Shown: positions 12,080-23,858, counted from the stretch's first letter. The stretch is 64,000 bases of DNA from Tridacna crocea (GCA_943736015.1 OX031065.1:53670992-53734991); one strand, 5' to 3'. A program made the numbers and translations. Notes: a model not told the origin generated them from the letters alone.

Positions 12080-13060
12080 AATGCCAACCGCATCGAGACG
12101 ATTCGTCATGCACATGTGTCATGTCCGTAGGTTAAAGGTCTAAGCCACAGCAAGGCTAAATGTTTTGGATTAGAATTCGCGTCCGACTTGTATTTCTTTT
12201 TTCCTTTTTAAATCATGAAATGATTATTACTTAATGAATCTAAGTATAACTTTAAAGCAGTATTAATGATATAAAGATGATGCGTCGCGCCAGAACCATG
12301 TCAGAAGTCCAAGGGGCAAAGACAAATATTATGAAGAGAATTTTTTAGGGTTGTATTATGTCAGCCCTGTAACTTTTTTAGTTACGAATTAATTTTGATA
12401 CAGCTACAAATTTCAACTATAGAAAGACTATGGTTAGACGTAAAGATCGAAGCAAGGTTAAATATATGTTTTTTTTTTATGTTCGAGCCATATCTTTTGT
12501 CCCTTTCTTTTAATTTTAGAATAACTTTACGCATCAATCAAGATTATGTATCATGCGTTGATTTGATAATAAGGTCAAGGTCACAGCAAAGTCAAATGTG
12601 TTTTTGAGGGACAGTGTTCATTTCTGGGCTGTATCATTGAATTTCATTGTAACTTTGTACAATTGTTAACGACATATTAACAACCGAGAACCATGCAAAG
12701 GTCAAGGTCACGGTTGGTGAAAATCTTACTCAAAAGAGACGTTTGTTTAGGAAGTAGGGTTAATTTTGGGGTTCAGGCTATTTCTTTTTTAATTATGAAT
12801 GAATTTTATTTTAAAATGGTCAACCGCATAAAGCCAACATGTTACATACAGAAACCATGTCCACAGGTCAAAGGTCAAGGTCACGGCACGGTCAAATGTC
12901 TGTTTAAATAACCATGCCGTATCTCTCTTCCGTATGACTTAACATCAAACTGACTTTGCTCAAATGTTACACGCATCAAGACAATTTGTCATGCACAAGT
13001 CATGTACATAGGTTTAAGATCAAGATCACATTAGTGAATTTCAAGGTCAAGGCGAGGTCG
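12080..13060. repeat. Diverged tandem units with AGGTCAAGGTCAC core
   Basis: The landmark AGGTCAAGGTCAC recurs near 12571, 12698, 12867 and 13022-13050, each followed by related sequence (CATGTCAnATGTTCAGG, TTTTTAATTATGAAT). Spacing of about 127-170 bases marks a worn tandem family related to the 9.1-10.3 kb element. Confidence 0.6.
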
Positions 13061-13560
13061 GAGTTGTATCCATATTCAATGTTCAGGTGCACACCCTGCA
13101 GGGAAAAGTTTCTTTTTTTTTCGGGGTCGTCATCATTTCCCAGTGACACGCCTTGTTTATAACTTGCAGTTGTCGACTTTGCGGATCGGAAGGTTCGTCT
13201 ACCAAAATTTGAATATGCTAGTCTGAACACTTCAATAAAACAATATTTACTCAGTGCATATTTACTTTTGACCGAATTTGTTGCGTTTGCCCATATGTTA
13301 ATTTTTTTGTTCGTGAAGATCGAAAAGCAAAAGCTCTTTACATTTTTGAACATGTATGCAAAATTTATACGTATGTTTATTTCGTTTAAACAAACTTGTA
13401 CAGACTTATTTCGTAATGGTGGTCAAAACATAGATTGGTTACCTACTTATTATGCCAGTTCAGTCAAAAAATTGGATTTTGTAATTAATGCCCATTCATA
13501 AACAGAAATCAAATCGTTTGTTGTCGGACTACATTTGATGTCTAAGCCTGACAACTTTAT
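13061..13560. other. No supported gene
   Basis: A 117-codon - strand frame (13000-13353) begins here and runs into the tandem region; its length is not significant and it has no domain that I know. Confidence 0.4.
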
Positions 13561-13570
13561 ATGATCTGTC

Positions 13571-13786
13571 CTGGGCCCGTATTCACTAACCATTCTTAAA
13601 AAAAAAAAAAAACGTTCTTTGTTTTACTCTTCAAGATTTTCTGACAGTGAAAGTAACAGAACTTCTGATTGGCTAAACCATAAAGTTTAGCAAATCAGAA
13701 GTTCTGTTACTTTCACTCTGATGAAATTCTGGAGAATAAGTCTAAGAATGTTCTTGAGAATGGTTGGTGAATACGGACCTTGAAGC
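13571..13786. mobile_element. Palindromic element with GGGCCCGTATTCAC ends, copy 1
   Basis: Inverted ends (GGGCCCGTATTCACTAACCA and the mirror TTGGTGAATACGGACC) enclose an almost perfect inner palindrome of about 70 bases around AAGTTCTG...CAGAAGTT. The same plan is at 22308-22512. Non-coding; superfamily not fixed because no clear target duplication is visible. Confidence 0.75.
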
Positions 13787-13789
13787 TGA

Positions 13790-14380
13790 ACCTTCAAAGT
13801 GAGAACTAGACGAACCCTATCTTTGTGATTTTAAGAAAACCCCATCCGTACATTCCAATGAGTCCGTGTATTCCAACATACCCGTCTCTCCTATTTAGAT
13901 TTGTCAACTCTGATACCTGAACCCAAGTACTTGCCACGCATGCTTCAATAAAGCCTATTTATTGTCTACGAACTTGCATGTTGTTTGTATGTAGATATAA
14001 TTTTGCTACATTTCACAGTTTTAGTATGATTAGATGAGGTTTTGAAAACCTCTTACTTTTCCAGTTCAATCGAAAAAGAAAATGATGTGACTAATTACTT
14101 TTTCCCTTCTTTAGCGCTACTCAAGATAATATGACATTTTAATAAATCAGTGATATATAACGAATACTTTTCCCAAGTCAATTTAACGAAATGTTCATTA
14201 TTAAGCTAGTTTTTATCATAGAACACTCTACGTATGTATTACATTTTGGAATATCATTCAGTTCTTTTGGGCTCCCTTTTGGTCCACCAACAATCTTTCG
14301 TCAATGTATTTTAGACACATTCCGTTATTGGATTGATTATATTGAGAAAGTTGTGCAGGCTTCTTGCATACTTTGGGTAC
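13790..14380. other. No supported gene
   Basis: AT-rich; a 76-codon frame at 14191-14421 is unremarkable. Confidence 0.4.
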
Positions 14381-14383
14381 TAT

Positions 14384-16115
14384 TTTTGTTTAAGCCAGTT
14401 TCCCTTTTGAGTGCCCCGTAAAAATCACTACACAGGCAAAGCAACATCCAAAATGGCGGCGTCGATCGATCACCAGACTGCACGTTTACGCACTAAACTG
14501 CACATTTTAATGACGTCATTTTTCCAGTGACGTCAGTTTTTAGCTCCACTGGCCGAAGGCCAGCGGGCTTATGTCATGGCCCGGTGTCCGTCGTGCGTCC
14601 GTCCGTCCGTCCGTCTGTGCGTGCGTGCGTCCGTGCGTGCGTTAACTTTTATTTCAAACATCTTCTTCTCTGAAACTACCCATCCAATTTTGATGAAACT
14701 TCACAGAAATGACCCTGCCATGGTCCTCTTCAGAATTCCTTGAAAGAATTTTATTCCTTCAAAAACTCTGGTTGCCATGGCAACAAAACTGAAAAATATT
14801 GAAAATTTTTAAAAATCTTCTTCTCTAAAACCATAAGGCCTAGGGCTACCAAATTTGGCATGTAGCTTTATCTAGTGGACCTCTACCAAGTTCCTTCAAA
14901 TATTAGCCCTGGGGTCAAAATTGGCCCCACCCCGGGGGTCACAAGTTTTATATAGGCTTATATAGGGAAAACTTTAAAATCCTTCTGGTACCTAGCCATA
15001 GGGCCTAGGGCTACCAAATTTGGCATGTAGCTTTATCTAGTAGACCTCTACCCAGAGTGCCAAAATGATAGTCCAGAGGTCAAATTTGGCCTGGCCCGGG
15101 GGTCACAAGTTTTATATGGGCTTATATAGTGAAAACTTCAAAAATCTTTTCGTACCAAGCCATAAGGCCTAGGGCTACTCAATTTTGCATCTAGCTTTAT
15201 CAAGTGGTTGTCTACCAAAGGTGCCCAAATTGTAGCCCTGGGGTCAAATTTGGCCCTGTTCTGGGGGTCACAAGTTTTACATGGGCTCATATTGGGAATT
15301 TTTTAAAAATCTACTTGTACCTAGCTATAAGGCCTAGGGCTACCAAATTTTGCATCTAGCTTTATCTAGTGGGCCTCTACCAGGAGGGCCCAAATGATAG
15401 CCTTAGGGTCAAGTTTGTCCCCACACCAGGGGTCACAAGTTTTACATGGGCTTTTGTGATGACTTTCTAAGTCATCTTGTTACTAACCATAATAAAGACT
15501 GGGACCACTAAATTTAGCCCTGTCTCATGGATTTTATGTTTTACAGGGCCTTTTATTGAGAAAACTTTGAAAATCTTCTTGTTTATAACCACACATTCTA
15601 GACCTGTATTATTTGGTATGGGGCTTTATCTTGTAGACCTCCACCAGGATTCAAGTAATTATAGCTTTGTGGTCAAAACTGGATTTGCCTAGGGGTCACA
15701 ACTTTTTTGTTGGTTTTTATGGAAAAAAAATTGTATGCCCTCAAGTTTGAAACCAGTTGGCCAAATAATGTAATGTTTGGCTTGTAGCTTTTTTATGAAT
15801 TAGCCAGTGGAGCGATACAGGGCCATCATGGCCCTCTTGTCATTGAATCAGGGCACTCAGAAGGGAATTTCTATTTCGGCAGTATACTCGATTCGTGAGG
15901 TTATAAAGCAGGAAAAATTCGATTTACTCGCTTTAAAAGGGTAAAACTTTGCAGTATAATAAATTCGTTGTAGGGTCAGGTGGCAGGGGACTTGGAAACT
16001 TGTTCACGGCTGTGTCGAATCATTTCGCCACCTCGACTCCGGCCCGGGGCGACATCATTCATCACAGCCGTGAACAAGTTTCAAGTCCCCTGCCACCTGA
16101 CCGTACAACTAATAA
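14384..16115. mobile_element. GTGACGTCAG-type DNA element (G), copy 1, split by nested element
   Basis: The left part (14384-14540) carries TTTTGAGTGCCCCGTAAA, an ATGGCGGCGTCGATCGATCA block and two GACGTCA motifs. After the nested 165-bp element it resumes exactly (TTTT then CATTGAATCAGGGCACTCA) and ends in a palindrome (15966-16110) with arms GGTCAGGTGGCAGGGGACTT. Related copies: 26150-26400, 51225-51570, 62572-62990 (reverse) and a fragment at 47700-47890. No transposase seen, so non-autonomous or decayed. Confidence 0.7.
14541..15840. repeat. 165-bp tandem-unit element, copy 2, nested in G
   Basis: Starts TAGCTCCACTGGCC, closes GCCAGTGGAGCGATAC...CTCTTGT, so the edges are short inverted repeats. 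A CCGTC/GCGTG-rich leader (14587-14642) precedes about six units spaced 164-165 bases (landmark GGCCTAGGG near 14834, 14999, 15164, 15329, then degenerate units). No target duplication is obvious. Confidence 0.8.
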
Positions 16116-16444
16116 TGTTACAGACTGTTTTTCCTGTGTGTTGTTGTAACTTGTGGACATAATACGCCTTGCACTTCCAGTCGAACGTGGTTAAATAACA
16201 GACAAAAAAAAAAAAACCTTTAAGCTTACTTCCTATATAAAATTGGGCGAAAGGAAAGGGAGAAAAATAAATCGGAGTCATTATCAAGGATGGTTATGGA
16301 ACAAAACATTCCCCATTTTGAAATACGACACAGAGTTATGAATTTTTACAGTTCTTGCAATTAATGGCGGTTATCTTGCTCATTATGTATCAGCATCCAT
16401 TTTTAAACCTTTTTTTCTTCCCTACCATGCTAGAGGGACTCTAA
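16116..16444. other. Nothing recognised
   Basis: AT-rich, with a poly-A run near 16205; no gene. Confidence 0.4.
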
Positions 16445-16668
16445 TCCGTTACAAAATGATAAAAGTCGAGACAGGGCTAAATTGAAAGCATTTGCAGACC
16501 ACAGACTTAAATTTTGTTCCAACAATAAACATATCTTTGAAATGGTTAGAAGATATCGTTGGAAAACAAATCGCTGGTTATCAGCATTTTCTTCTTTTTT
16601 GACGTTGTTTTCAAAGGCAATCTTCCTTGGCGTTGTTAGAATACGGGATTGTTTGGTAATGTTTTAAG
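16445..16668 (+). mobile_element. THM hairpin element, degenerate
   Basis: Worn copy: AAATTGAAAGCATTTGCAGA, a damaged hairpin around TCGCTGGTTATCAGC and a right end GATTGTTTGGTAATG. THM here means the family with TTAA edges, CCCTTTACCAAAC-type ends and a central hairpin with arms ACATTGTGGGAAAAGGAGAA. Confidence 0.6.
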
Positions 16669-16669
16669 G

Positions 16670-18220
16670 ATTTTATTTAAATCATAACGAGGAAATATCC
16701 CCTTGAAAAAATAAACACACACTCCACGGAAAACCTTTTTTCCTCCCTTTTTTCATTTTTGTTCGGAAGCACGATGCTGGACTTTACCAAACTCCTTACA
16801 ATATACAACAACATTGTTTCCTTTATCCACGATGTTTTCTACTCTTTCAGAGACAAATTCAATCATTCTAGCAACATTTAATTGCCTTCTACATTTTTGT
16901 TTCGGTGTAGACAAGTCTGAAATTTTGTCTTTTGGTAAAGAGTGAAAAAAAAATCTTGATTTTTTTAAAATTCAAATGCTATCATGGCAGGGTTTGTATA
17001 AGCTATCTAAATACAACCTTGAAGTTCTGTACCTATGGTACATTCCTGACTGGGCACAGATCACGTTTTGTATAAAGTGCTATTGTCCAGTACTGATGCG
17101 ATTATGCAAGGCAGATTTTTTTTATCCATTGTGTCGAAGCTTAGTGTTCCTCCTCTCAGAAATCTTCAACTAACGATAGACAGATATTGTATTGGGAATT
17201 AGCACTGAATGGACATAAAGGTCAGCAGCTAATGATTAATCCAAGATGCTAATACATACACAAGGAAAAAAACTTTTGTATCAGATTTATAGCAAACTAA
17301 TGTTTAATAGGCTTACTTGTTTTTGGAAATCTTGTGAATGTCATCCTTAAATCTCTTTTATTCCAACTTGCAGCTTAACGATGTCAGGCCGTCAGACAGG
17401 GAGAGAAAACGACGATAAAAGCTTTTGCGAAAAACCTCACACTGGAGAACAGAAAGAAAACGTTTATTGCAATGTTGGTGAATTAGTTCACCTGCTTCTC
17501 ATTCTGATTATGTTAATTCATCTTTATGCAAAGTGTTTGGCTAACACATAGACTGGACTTTCTCAAAGATTTCAAGGTGCATTTCGATGGGTTATGTACA
17601 ACAAATACGACTCGAACTACATTGTAGATCTACCATTTTCTCTACTGACAGTTTTTATATTAAGTTCGAATATATTAAGTTTTTATATTAAGTTCGAACA
17701 TTTTCATGACATTAAACTTTGCCCTCTTATAAAACATGTAAGAAAGGCCTTCATGACGGCGACGTGGTATTTGTGTTAGTTACCTATTATCTGTTGACGT
17801 ATTGTAAGGTGCCATTGTACTCTGTATATATTATGAACTACTGATGCAAATTAATCGTTTGATCCACTGATGCTATATACATATTTATTTATTTTTTTTC
17901 AAGCTATACAGTGAATTCTTCTGAACCCTTTATCATATTAGCAACCATTTGTATACATAAAAACTAATTGATACAGCACCTTTACTTGTAAATCGATAGT
18001 ATGTCATCACGCTGAATACATCAGATCTGATTTTTTAAAAACTTATCTCCGTCCGAAAATATTGCGTCACGTTAGAATATATATATATTTTTTTCAAAGT
18101 ACTGGTGTGTCCGAGTTTCCATATTCTAATTATTCACTGTTTAAACATTAATACAGTGAAAGAAATATTCAGTCTACCTGTCAGAAAATTAGCTTACTTT
18201 CTCTGAACTCAGACACAATT
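16670..18220. other. Long stretch without supported features
   Basis: AT-rich with short ORFs (16976-17173, 17594-17779) of no recognisable type. A 15-base direct repeat (AATATTAAGTTTTTA region) near 17660-17690. Confidence 0.4.
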
Positions 18221-18224
18221 TATC

Positions 18225-18439
18225 GTTCTTTACCGTATGATAAAACTCTAGACTTGGCCAAATTAAAAGCATTTGTAGACGAATTACCATATATGGCAAA
18301 ATTGTAGCATTTGTCTTTGACAGGTTAGAAAACATAGAGTGAAAAGGAGAGAACGCTGGATACCACCATTTTCTCCTTTTCCCACAATGATTTCTTTCTA
18401 GGGATTGTTAAAACTCGAGATTAGGTGTTACAGGATTAA
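18225..18439 (+). mobile_element. THM hairpin element, degenerate
   Basis: Left end CTTTACCGTATGATAAA, hairpin arms with several changes (GTGAAAAGGAGAGAACG), right end GGTGTTACAGGATTAA. Confidence 0.65.
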
Positions 18440-18542
18440 CTGTTTAGCATCCAAATAAGTAAAATGGACTTTTTTGATGACTTCAAGACACTTCCAGTAT
18501 AACATAAGAAGCTTTGACCATCGTTTAGAAGGAATAATAATA

Positions 18543-18811
18543 ATTGGCTTGCAACACACGAAAAGGGACATTCGGACATTTGCGTAAACTGTCGTCTCGG
18601 ATCAGCCTGCGCAGTCCGCGCAGGCTAATCCGAGACGGCACTTTACGACTGCATTAGATTTTGTGCTAAAGTAGACTTGCACAAAACAGAAAATTACAGA
18701 AAAACGGAAAGTGTCGTTTCAGATCAGCCTGTGCGACCTGTGCAGGCTGATCCGAAACGACACTTTACGCAAATGTCCGAATGTTCCTTTTCGCGTGTTG
18801 CAAGCCAATTA
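18543..18811. mobile_element. Double-hairpin element (F), copy 1
   Basis: Mirror ends TTGGCTTGCAACACnCG and CGTGTTGCAAGCCAA; next to each lies its own palindrome (GTGTCGTCTCGGATCAGC / GCTGATCCGAnACGACAC). About 90 bases with TTAGATTTTGTGCTAAAGTA separate them. Copies at 21164, 23919, 26936, 30831 and 33180 share the plan. Non-coding. Confidence 0.85.
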
Positions 18812-19301
18812 TGCGAACGTCAAAGACCAGCCTGCACGTTCTGATACACGCCTATGGCAGGGATAAAGACAAGTAATTCTAGTATGAGTGCTTCAGAGTT
18901 TAATGCGTAACAAGTTGATGCTTTCATGCTAGTTTCATCATTTAGATCAGTTTTATTTCCAGAGCAATGACAATTTTTATTTCCAGTGCAATAACAAAGT
19001 ACTTATTATAGTCTGTAAGAGAAAAAGTTAACCTTTGGTTTTTAATCACCGTAAGAATAAGAAAAAAATCCGATATTTCGTCACTTTGTATATGTGCTCT
19101 TTAAGCTTCATCTAGCGGTATGTTGTTAAATTGTGGTTTCGTTTCTTTGGATTATGTATGAAAAGTTAAAAAAACGAAATCGCAAAAAAAATGATTTATT
19201 TGTTATTTTTGTATTCCGTATTGGTCATTCTGGCCTTATACCTTGTGTAGTAATGGTTATTACCCTGAAGTCTATGTAACGCCTTGACTTCAGAACTAAA
19301 C
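18812..19301. other. Nothing recognised
   Basis: A short duplicated phrase (CAGAGCAATGACAATTTTTATTTCCAG type, two copies near 18960-18990); no gene. Confidence 0.4.
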
Positions 19302-19532
19302 TTTAACACACGGCATGATCTTAGACGCATCAAAATTAAAAGCAATTGCATGCGACAAACTAAAGAAAGCTCAGATGATCTTGCCTTCGATTGGACAAAA
19401 AAAAAATGTGTGAAAAGGAGAAAGCTCTAGTTGCCACTACTCACTCCTTTTCCTAGAAAGTTTTGAATGTTTTCCAAAAGTTTTTTTTTTCTCAGAGTCT
19501 TTTAATTTTGGGAATGTGCGGTAAAGAGTTAA
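19302..19532 (+). mobile_element. THM hairpin element, degenerate
   Basis: Right end GAATGTGCGGTAAAGAGTTAA and the AAATTAAAAGCAATTGCATG block identify it; arms are heavily changed. Confidence 0.6.
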
Positions 19533-19674
19533 ATAAAAAATTTCGAGCAAAAATACACAGACAAAAAAACCCATATGATTGCACTTTGAAAGTTCGCACC
19601 GAAAGATAAAAAAAAATCTTAATATTGGAAAGTGTAGATTCAAGATAAGGCGGCACTCTCTGCACAGTCTCACC

Positions 19675-20526
19675 CATCTTCGCAAGCCAAGACTGACGAT
19701 TCACTACGTTACTCTACCCTTGGCGGATCGAGCTTGATTTTTAATTTCACCCGATACGCTTTTTATACGCCCGTCGAAGACGGGATGTATTATGGGATCA
19801 CCCGTGGCCGGCGGGCGGGTGGGCGGACGGCGTCCAGTTCTCTGTCCGGAGCATATCTCCAAAACTATACTAGCTAGGGTTATGAAATTTCATGGGTGGA
19901 TAGATCTCATCAAGGGGGAGTGCAGTGCACAGGAATCATAGCTCTTGCTTGCTTAATTTTTGAGTTATTGCCCTTTGTTGTTTTTCATACTTGAATTTTG
20001 TCCGGAGCATATCTCCAAAACTATACTTGCCCAGGGTTATGAAATTTCATGGGTGGATAGATCTCATCAAGAGGGAGTGCAGTGCACAGGAATCATAACT
20101 CTTGCTCGCTTAATTTTTGAGTTATTGCCCTTTGTTGTTTTTCATACTTGAATTTTGTCCGGTGCATGCCCCAGCTTTACAACTTGGGGTAAGACGGGCG
20201 TATCTTGCGACAATTTGCCGCTCTTGTTCATTGGATGCAGCCAGCTCTAGCTGCAACGAATGAAATCGCTCGTAGCATTTCATCTTTGGTAAAAATAGAA
20301 CAAGGTCGCTAACTTTCGAATAGAAGGTAAACATGAAAAACCCACGTGGATGTCTGCTTATCGTTTATGTGTATTCGTAAGCGGTTTGTAAAACGATATT
20401 TCATTTGCTTTTAGAAATATGATGTAAAGGGGGGTAATAGAGGGCGCATCGCAGGAATCTCGAAATCGGGCTCAATCAGCCAAGGTAAGATCCACGTAGT
20501 GATCGTAAACTTGGCTCGCGAAGATG
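19675..20526. mobile_element. CATCTTCGC element (Mutator-like by TSD), copy 1, interrupted
   Basis: Ends CATCTTCGCAAGCCAAG and CTTGGCTCGCGAAGATG are inverted repeats. It is flanked by a perfect 9-base direct repeat, AGTCTCACC (19666-19674 and 20527-20535). A separate element (about 19762-20229) is inserted in it. Non-coding. Nine-base duplications are characteristic of Mutator-like transposition. Confidence 0.85.
19762..20229. mobile_element. TACGCCCGTC element nested in copy 1
   Basis: Short inverted edges (TACGCCCGTCGAAGACGGG and AAGACGGGCGTATC) bracket two units of about 156 bases plus a stub, each starting TCCGGAGCATATCTCCAAAA. It splits the host element between GATACGCTTTT and CATTGGATGCAGCC. 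The open frame at 19960-20151 is a by-product of this repeat. Confidence 0.75.
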
Positions 20527-20535
20527 AGTCTCACC

Positions 20536-20942
20536 TTGATTGACATTGTCTTCTATTCAAAGCGCATCCAGTTTGTGTAAAATTATCTTTTAACGATAAC
20601 TATAGTCCACTCCGTTTTTTAAACATCATAGTTATTACCTATCCAACCTTTACAAGGGTACTTTGCACAAGGTGCTTACAATGTCACCGGCTGCTTTCCC
20701 ACAGAACCGTAATCGAAAGCTTGTAAATAGTTTGTCACTGAAAATGTGTTTATGACCAATAACCAATCCTTTAATCCAGACCCATAAAAGAGGACTTAAG
20801 GGTTTTTTCAGAGGTTTGATGTCGTTTTCAGCATTGTTTTCGTTATATCACTGAGGCCAGAGAGCCTATCAATGCTCTCCTGGTACTTCATTTACCAATA
20901 CTTTTCACTACAACCTTTCACAGATACTTGCCACAAATTCAC
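20536..20942. other. Nothing recognised
   Basis: No gene or element that I can support. Confidence 0.4.
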
Positions 20943-21156
20943 TTAACCGTTTACCAAACAACAATTAACTGAGAGCATTTACAGACGACAATTTCAGTGT
21001 GGCTCAAATGGTGTAATTTTTCTTTTATAAGGTAGAAAACATTGTTGGAAAAGGGGAAAATGCTGGTTACCAACATTTTCTCCTTTTCCCACAATGTTTT
21101 CAAACAGCTTCTTTCCCAGGGTTTTTAAAAGGCGTCATTGTATGGTAAAGGATTAA
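20943..21156 (+). mobile_element. THM hairpin element
   Basis: TTAACCGTTTACCAAACAAC at the left, TGTATGGTAAAGGATTAA at the right; hairpin centre TGCTGGTTACCAACA has one arm mismatch. Confidence 0.8.
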
Positions 21157-21163
21157 GAAGTTA

Positions 21164-21307
21164 TCCGAGACAGCAATTTACGGCTATATTACATTTTCTG
21201 CTAAGGGAGACTTGCAAAACCCAGAAAACTACATTAAAACGGAGCGTCATTGCGAAATAGCCTGCGCAGACTGCACAGGCTGATCTGAGACGACATTTTA
21301 CGCAAAT
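21164..21307. mobile_element. Double-hairpin element F, left part missing
   Basis: Retains the spacer (TACATTTTCTGCTAAGG) and the right palindrome (ATAGCCTGCGCAGACTGC...TCTGAGACGACA) up to GCAAATG, where the next THM starts. Confidence 0.65.
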
Positions 21308-21490
21308 GAAAGAAGCCTTTTGAAAACATTGTGGGAAAAGGAGAAAATGCTGGTAAGCATTTTCTCCTTTTCCCACAATGTTTTCTATCCTGCTGGAAAC
21401 ACATTTCAATTTTTAAGTTGCTTTGATTTTGTCGTCTGCAAGTGCTTTCAACTTGGAGCAGTCTAAGATTTTCGTTTGGGAAAGGTTTAA
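21308..21490 (-). mobile_element. THM hairpin element, left end missing
   Basis: Clean hairpin (AGGAGAAAATGCTGGTAAGC with a shortened loop) and right part down to CGTTTGGGAAAGGTTTAA. Its right TTAA is also the first base group of the Z element at 21487. Confidence 0.75.
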
Positions 21491-22037
21491 AGGTGTCCCT
21501 TCAGAGTTTGGGACGAAAATTTTACAAAAATAAAAAAAATATCATCCTTATACTCCCAAAGCCTTATAATGGTCATTCATAAAACCCCAGTAGTCCAAAA
21601 CCATCCGACAACACGAGAAATTAGAGATTTACTACGGACAAGGTCGACATCGACGGGAAACACATTCTATTTTTAGATGAACAACTCGCTCATTTACATA
21701 CCAGAAATACACAGACAAAACTTCAAACATAGCGTCCGAAGAAGATATTACGAAAAATAATTACATGCTTGTTATGTAATGGAATTTAAGCGTTATTAGT
21801 CACGTGCCAGTCACTTAACATTCCCAAAATGCATTTTTTTAATTTCTGGCGCGAAATCTAAAAATAGCTTAAGAGGCTTCGTAGCCTTTTAAGGGAATAC
21901 CATCAAAAAAAATTTTGGGGGGGTAATTTTATGATTCTTAATTATTAGTAACTTGTATTGTTTTTTCATATAAATTTCAGTGAAATATATATTTTTTGAT
22001 TTGGTGTGATGTGAAAATTCTAAGTACCCACCTTTAA
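21487..22037. mobile_element. TTAAAGGTG element (Z), copy 1
   Basis: Mirror edges TTAAAGGTGTCCC and TACCCACCTTTAA. Homologous over its whole length to 57211-57754 (shared landmarks CTTATACTCCCAAAGCCT, GAGTCACGTGCCAGTCACTT type, GGCGCGAAATCTAAAAATA). About 550 bases, non-coding. Confidence 0.8.
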
Positions 22038-22307
22038 GGTGAGTTGAGCATGAAAAGAAGTGTTATAAGAACCTACCTAAAATTGGTGCCTCTATACCAT
22101 TTCTTTCAAGTATGTTTTAGATGTGTAACTTGAAAGTCGCTAGGCCTACTCAAAAGCAGTTGACCTATAACTGATGAAGAAATTTACTTTTGAAAATGAG
22201 AAATCCACTGCTGTCTTGATAGAAGGAAACCTTTCCGCGTGAATATCTGTGGATTATCCATTTTTAATAAGATTGCTATTGTTTCCATCTTGTGAAAGGA
22301 ATTCTGG

Positions 22308-22512
22308 GCCCGTATGCACCAACCATTTTTGAGAATATTCTTAGTCTTATTCCCCAAGAATTTTTTTTTTTTTAATTTGTAAGTAACACAACTTCTGATT
22401 AGCTAAACCGAATGGTTTAGCCAATCAGAAGTTGTGTTACTTACAAATGGAGAAAATTCTGGAGAACAAGACAAAGACCGTTCTTAAGAATGGTTGGTGA
22501 ATACGCGCCCTG
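22308..22512. mobile_element. Palindromic element with GGGCCCGTATTCAC ends, copy 2
   Basis: Same plan as 13571-13786: ends GGGCCCGTATGCACCAACCA and TTGGTGAATACGCGCCC, inner palindrome around ACACAACTTCTGATTAGC. Confidence 0.75.
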
Positions 22513-22794
22513 CTTTAACGGGGCTTTAAATCAATTTCACTCTCTTGGCTGATAGAAAACACTGTGCTTCCTGTTTGTTTGATGTCTTTTTTGAATCTTG
22601 ACATTTAAAATTTCAATTTTATCATAATAAACCACAGCAAAGCAGAGTAACAAAGACACTGTCTAGTTTAAATCACAGCTCTGACACTGTTGTAAAGAAA
22701 AATGACATGAAAATGGAAAAAAAAAACTTGCAAAGATTAACAGACTTTTTTCATTGACAATTTTAATCTTTACCATACAACCCCAAGTTTTCAC

Positions 22795-22905
22795 CCCCCT
22801 CCCCCGAAACTTTTTACAAACAATGTGGGTAAAGGAGAAAAGCTTGTATTCAGCATATTCTCCTTTTCGCACAATGTGTTTTATTTTATCCTGCCGTAGA
22901 CAGAA
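22795..22905 (-). mobile_element. THM hairpin fragment
   Basis: Only the hairpin remains (ACAATGTGGGTAAAGGAGAA... and its mirror) plus CCTGCCGTAGACAG; it abuts the X element. Confidence 0.5.
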
Positions 22906-22913
22906 ATCTTCAT

Positions 22914-23640
22914 TTAAGGTAGTGGATCCGTAACAGAAAACAGCTATTTCCACTATAATATTTTCCTACAAAATTTCCTATGATTAAAAATGAGTATTAT
23001 TGTACTACTTTAGCTGAGCCACTTTTTCTCATTATCTCCCGCTAGATGGCATTCTATAAATACTCATCTATCTAATTTGGGCATCCTGGGTACAGAGCCG
23101 AACCACTTTCCTACGCGACAACCGTTACTTTGAATTTCAAACTAAAATAAACGTTTACTCAATGAAACGCTACCTCGTGCTATTCACTCAGCTAAGATCA
23201 GCAGTTTAGAGAAATCTGGAGCTAAAGCAGGTCTCATTTCTCCTCAAAAATATTAATAAAAGCTATTTTCAACATTGCTACTTTACAGAGCGTAATATTA
23301 CAGTCTGCCCGCTTTCGGGGCTTGTGATGCGTCATATAAGACAGTCGAATCTTCGAAGAATATGACATACGCAGACAAAGCTTTTTTCCCTTTTTTTTTC
23401 CTTCTATGAATTATCATTTATACACATAAAACCACTACATTCTTATTAAAAAGGTAGATAATAATTACCTGCCTTTTCTGGAAACTAACAAATGTATGAA
23501 CAAATAATTTCAAGATCGAACATCAATGGAGTTTCTGGTCGGTAAAAAATGTGCAGAAGTATTATATCTGCATAAATCCGTAATTATCAACTATCAAGAA
23601 AATTTTCATTCCATGCTGCACTAGAAGTGTCTATAAACAA
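22914..23640. mobile_element. X element, split by a Y element
   Basis: Starts TTTAAGGTAGTGGATCC and ends near CACTAGAAGTGTCTATAA. Relatives: 31435-31790, 55391-55774 and the copy split by the 5.1 kb element at 35.8 kb. The Y insertion at 23030-23380 separates AGCTGAGCCACTTTTTCT from TTTTTTCCCTTTTTTT. Confidence 0.7.
23030..23380 (+). mobile_element. Y element, copy 1, nested in X
   Basis: Runs from CATTATCTCCCGCTAG to GACATACGCAGACAAAG and matches the copies at 34230-34565 (reverse) and 43232-43839. The flanks (CACTTTTTCT / GCTTTTTTCC) are only a partial duplication, unlike the other two copies. Confidence 0.7.
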
Positions 23641-23858
23641 TTAACCCTTTTTCAAACAAGCCCTTGTTTTGCAGTACAAGTCTTTTGAAAACACTGTGGA
23701 AAAAGGAGAAATTGCTCGTAACGAGCAATTTCTCCTTTTCCCACAGTGTTTCTACCCATTTGGAGAACTTTCTGCTATTTTTATCAAATTTGAAATTGTC
23801 GTTTGCAAACTCTTTGAGTTTGAAAGAGTCTGGAATTTGTCGTTTGGGAAAGGGTTAA
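23641..23858 (-). mobile_element. THM hairpin element, subfamily B
   Basis: TTAACCCTTTTTCAAACAAG to GTTTGGGAAAGGGTTAA with complete TTAA edges. Subfamily B has the hairpin centre AATTGCTCGTAACGAGCAAT in place of ATGCTGGTTACCAGCAT. Confidence 0.85.

Noticed and set aside
19960-20151. Open frame resembling predicted proteins seen in other mollusc data
   Set aside because: It lies entirely in the 156-base repeat of the TACGCCCGTC element.
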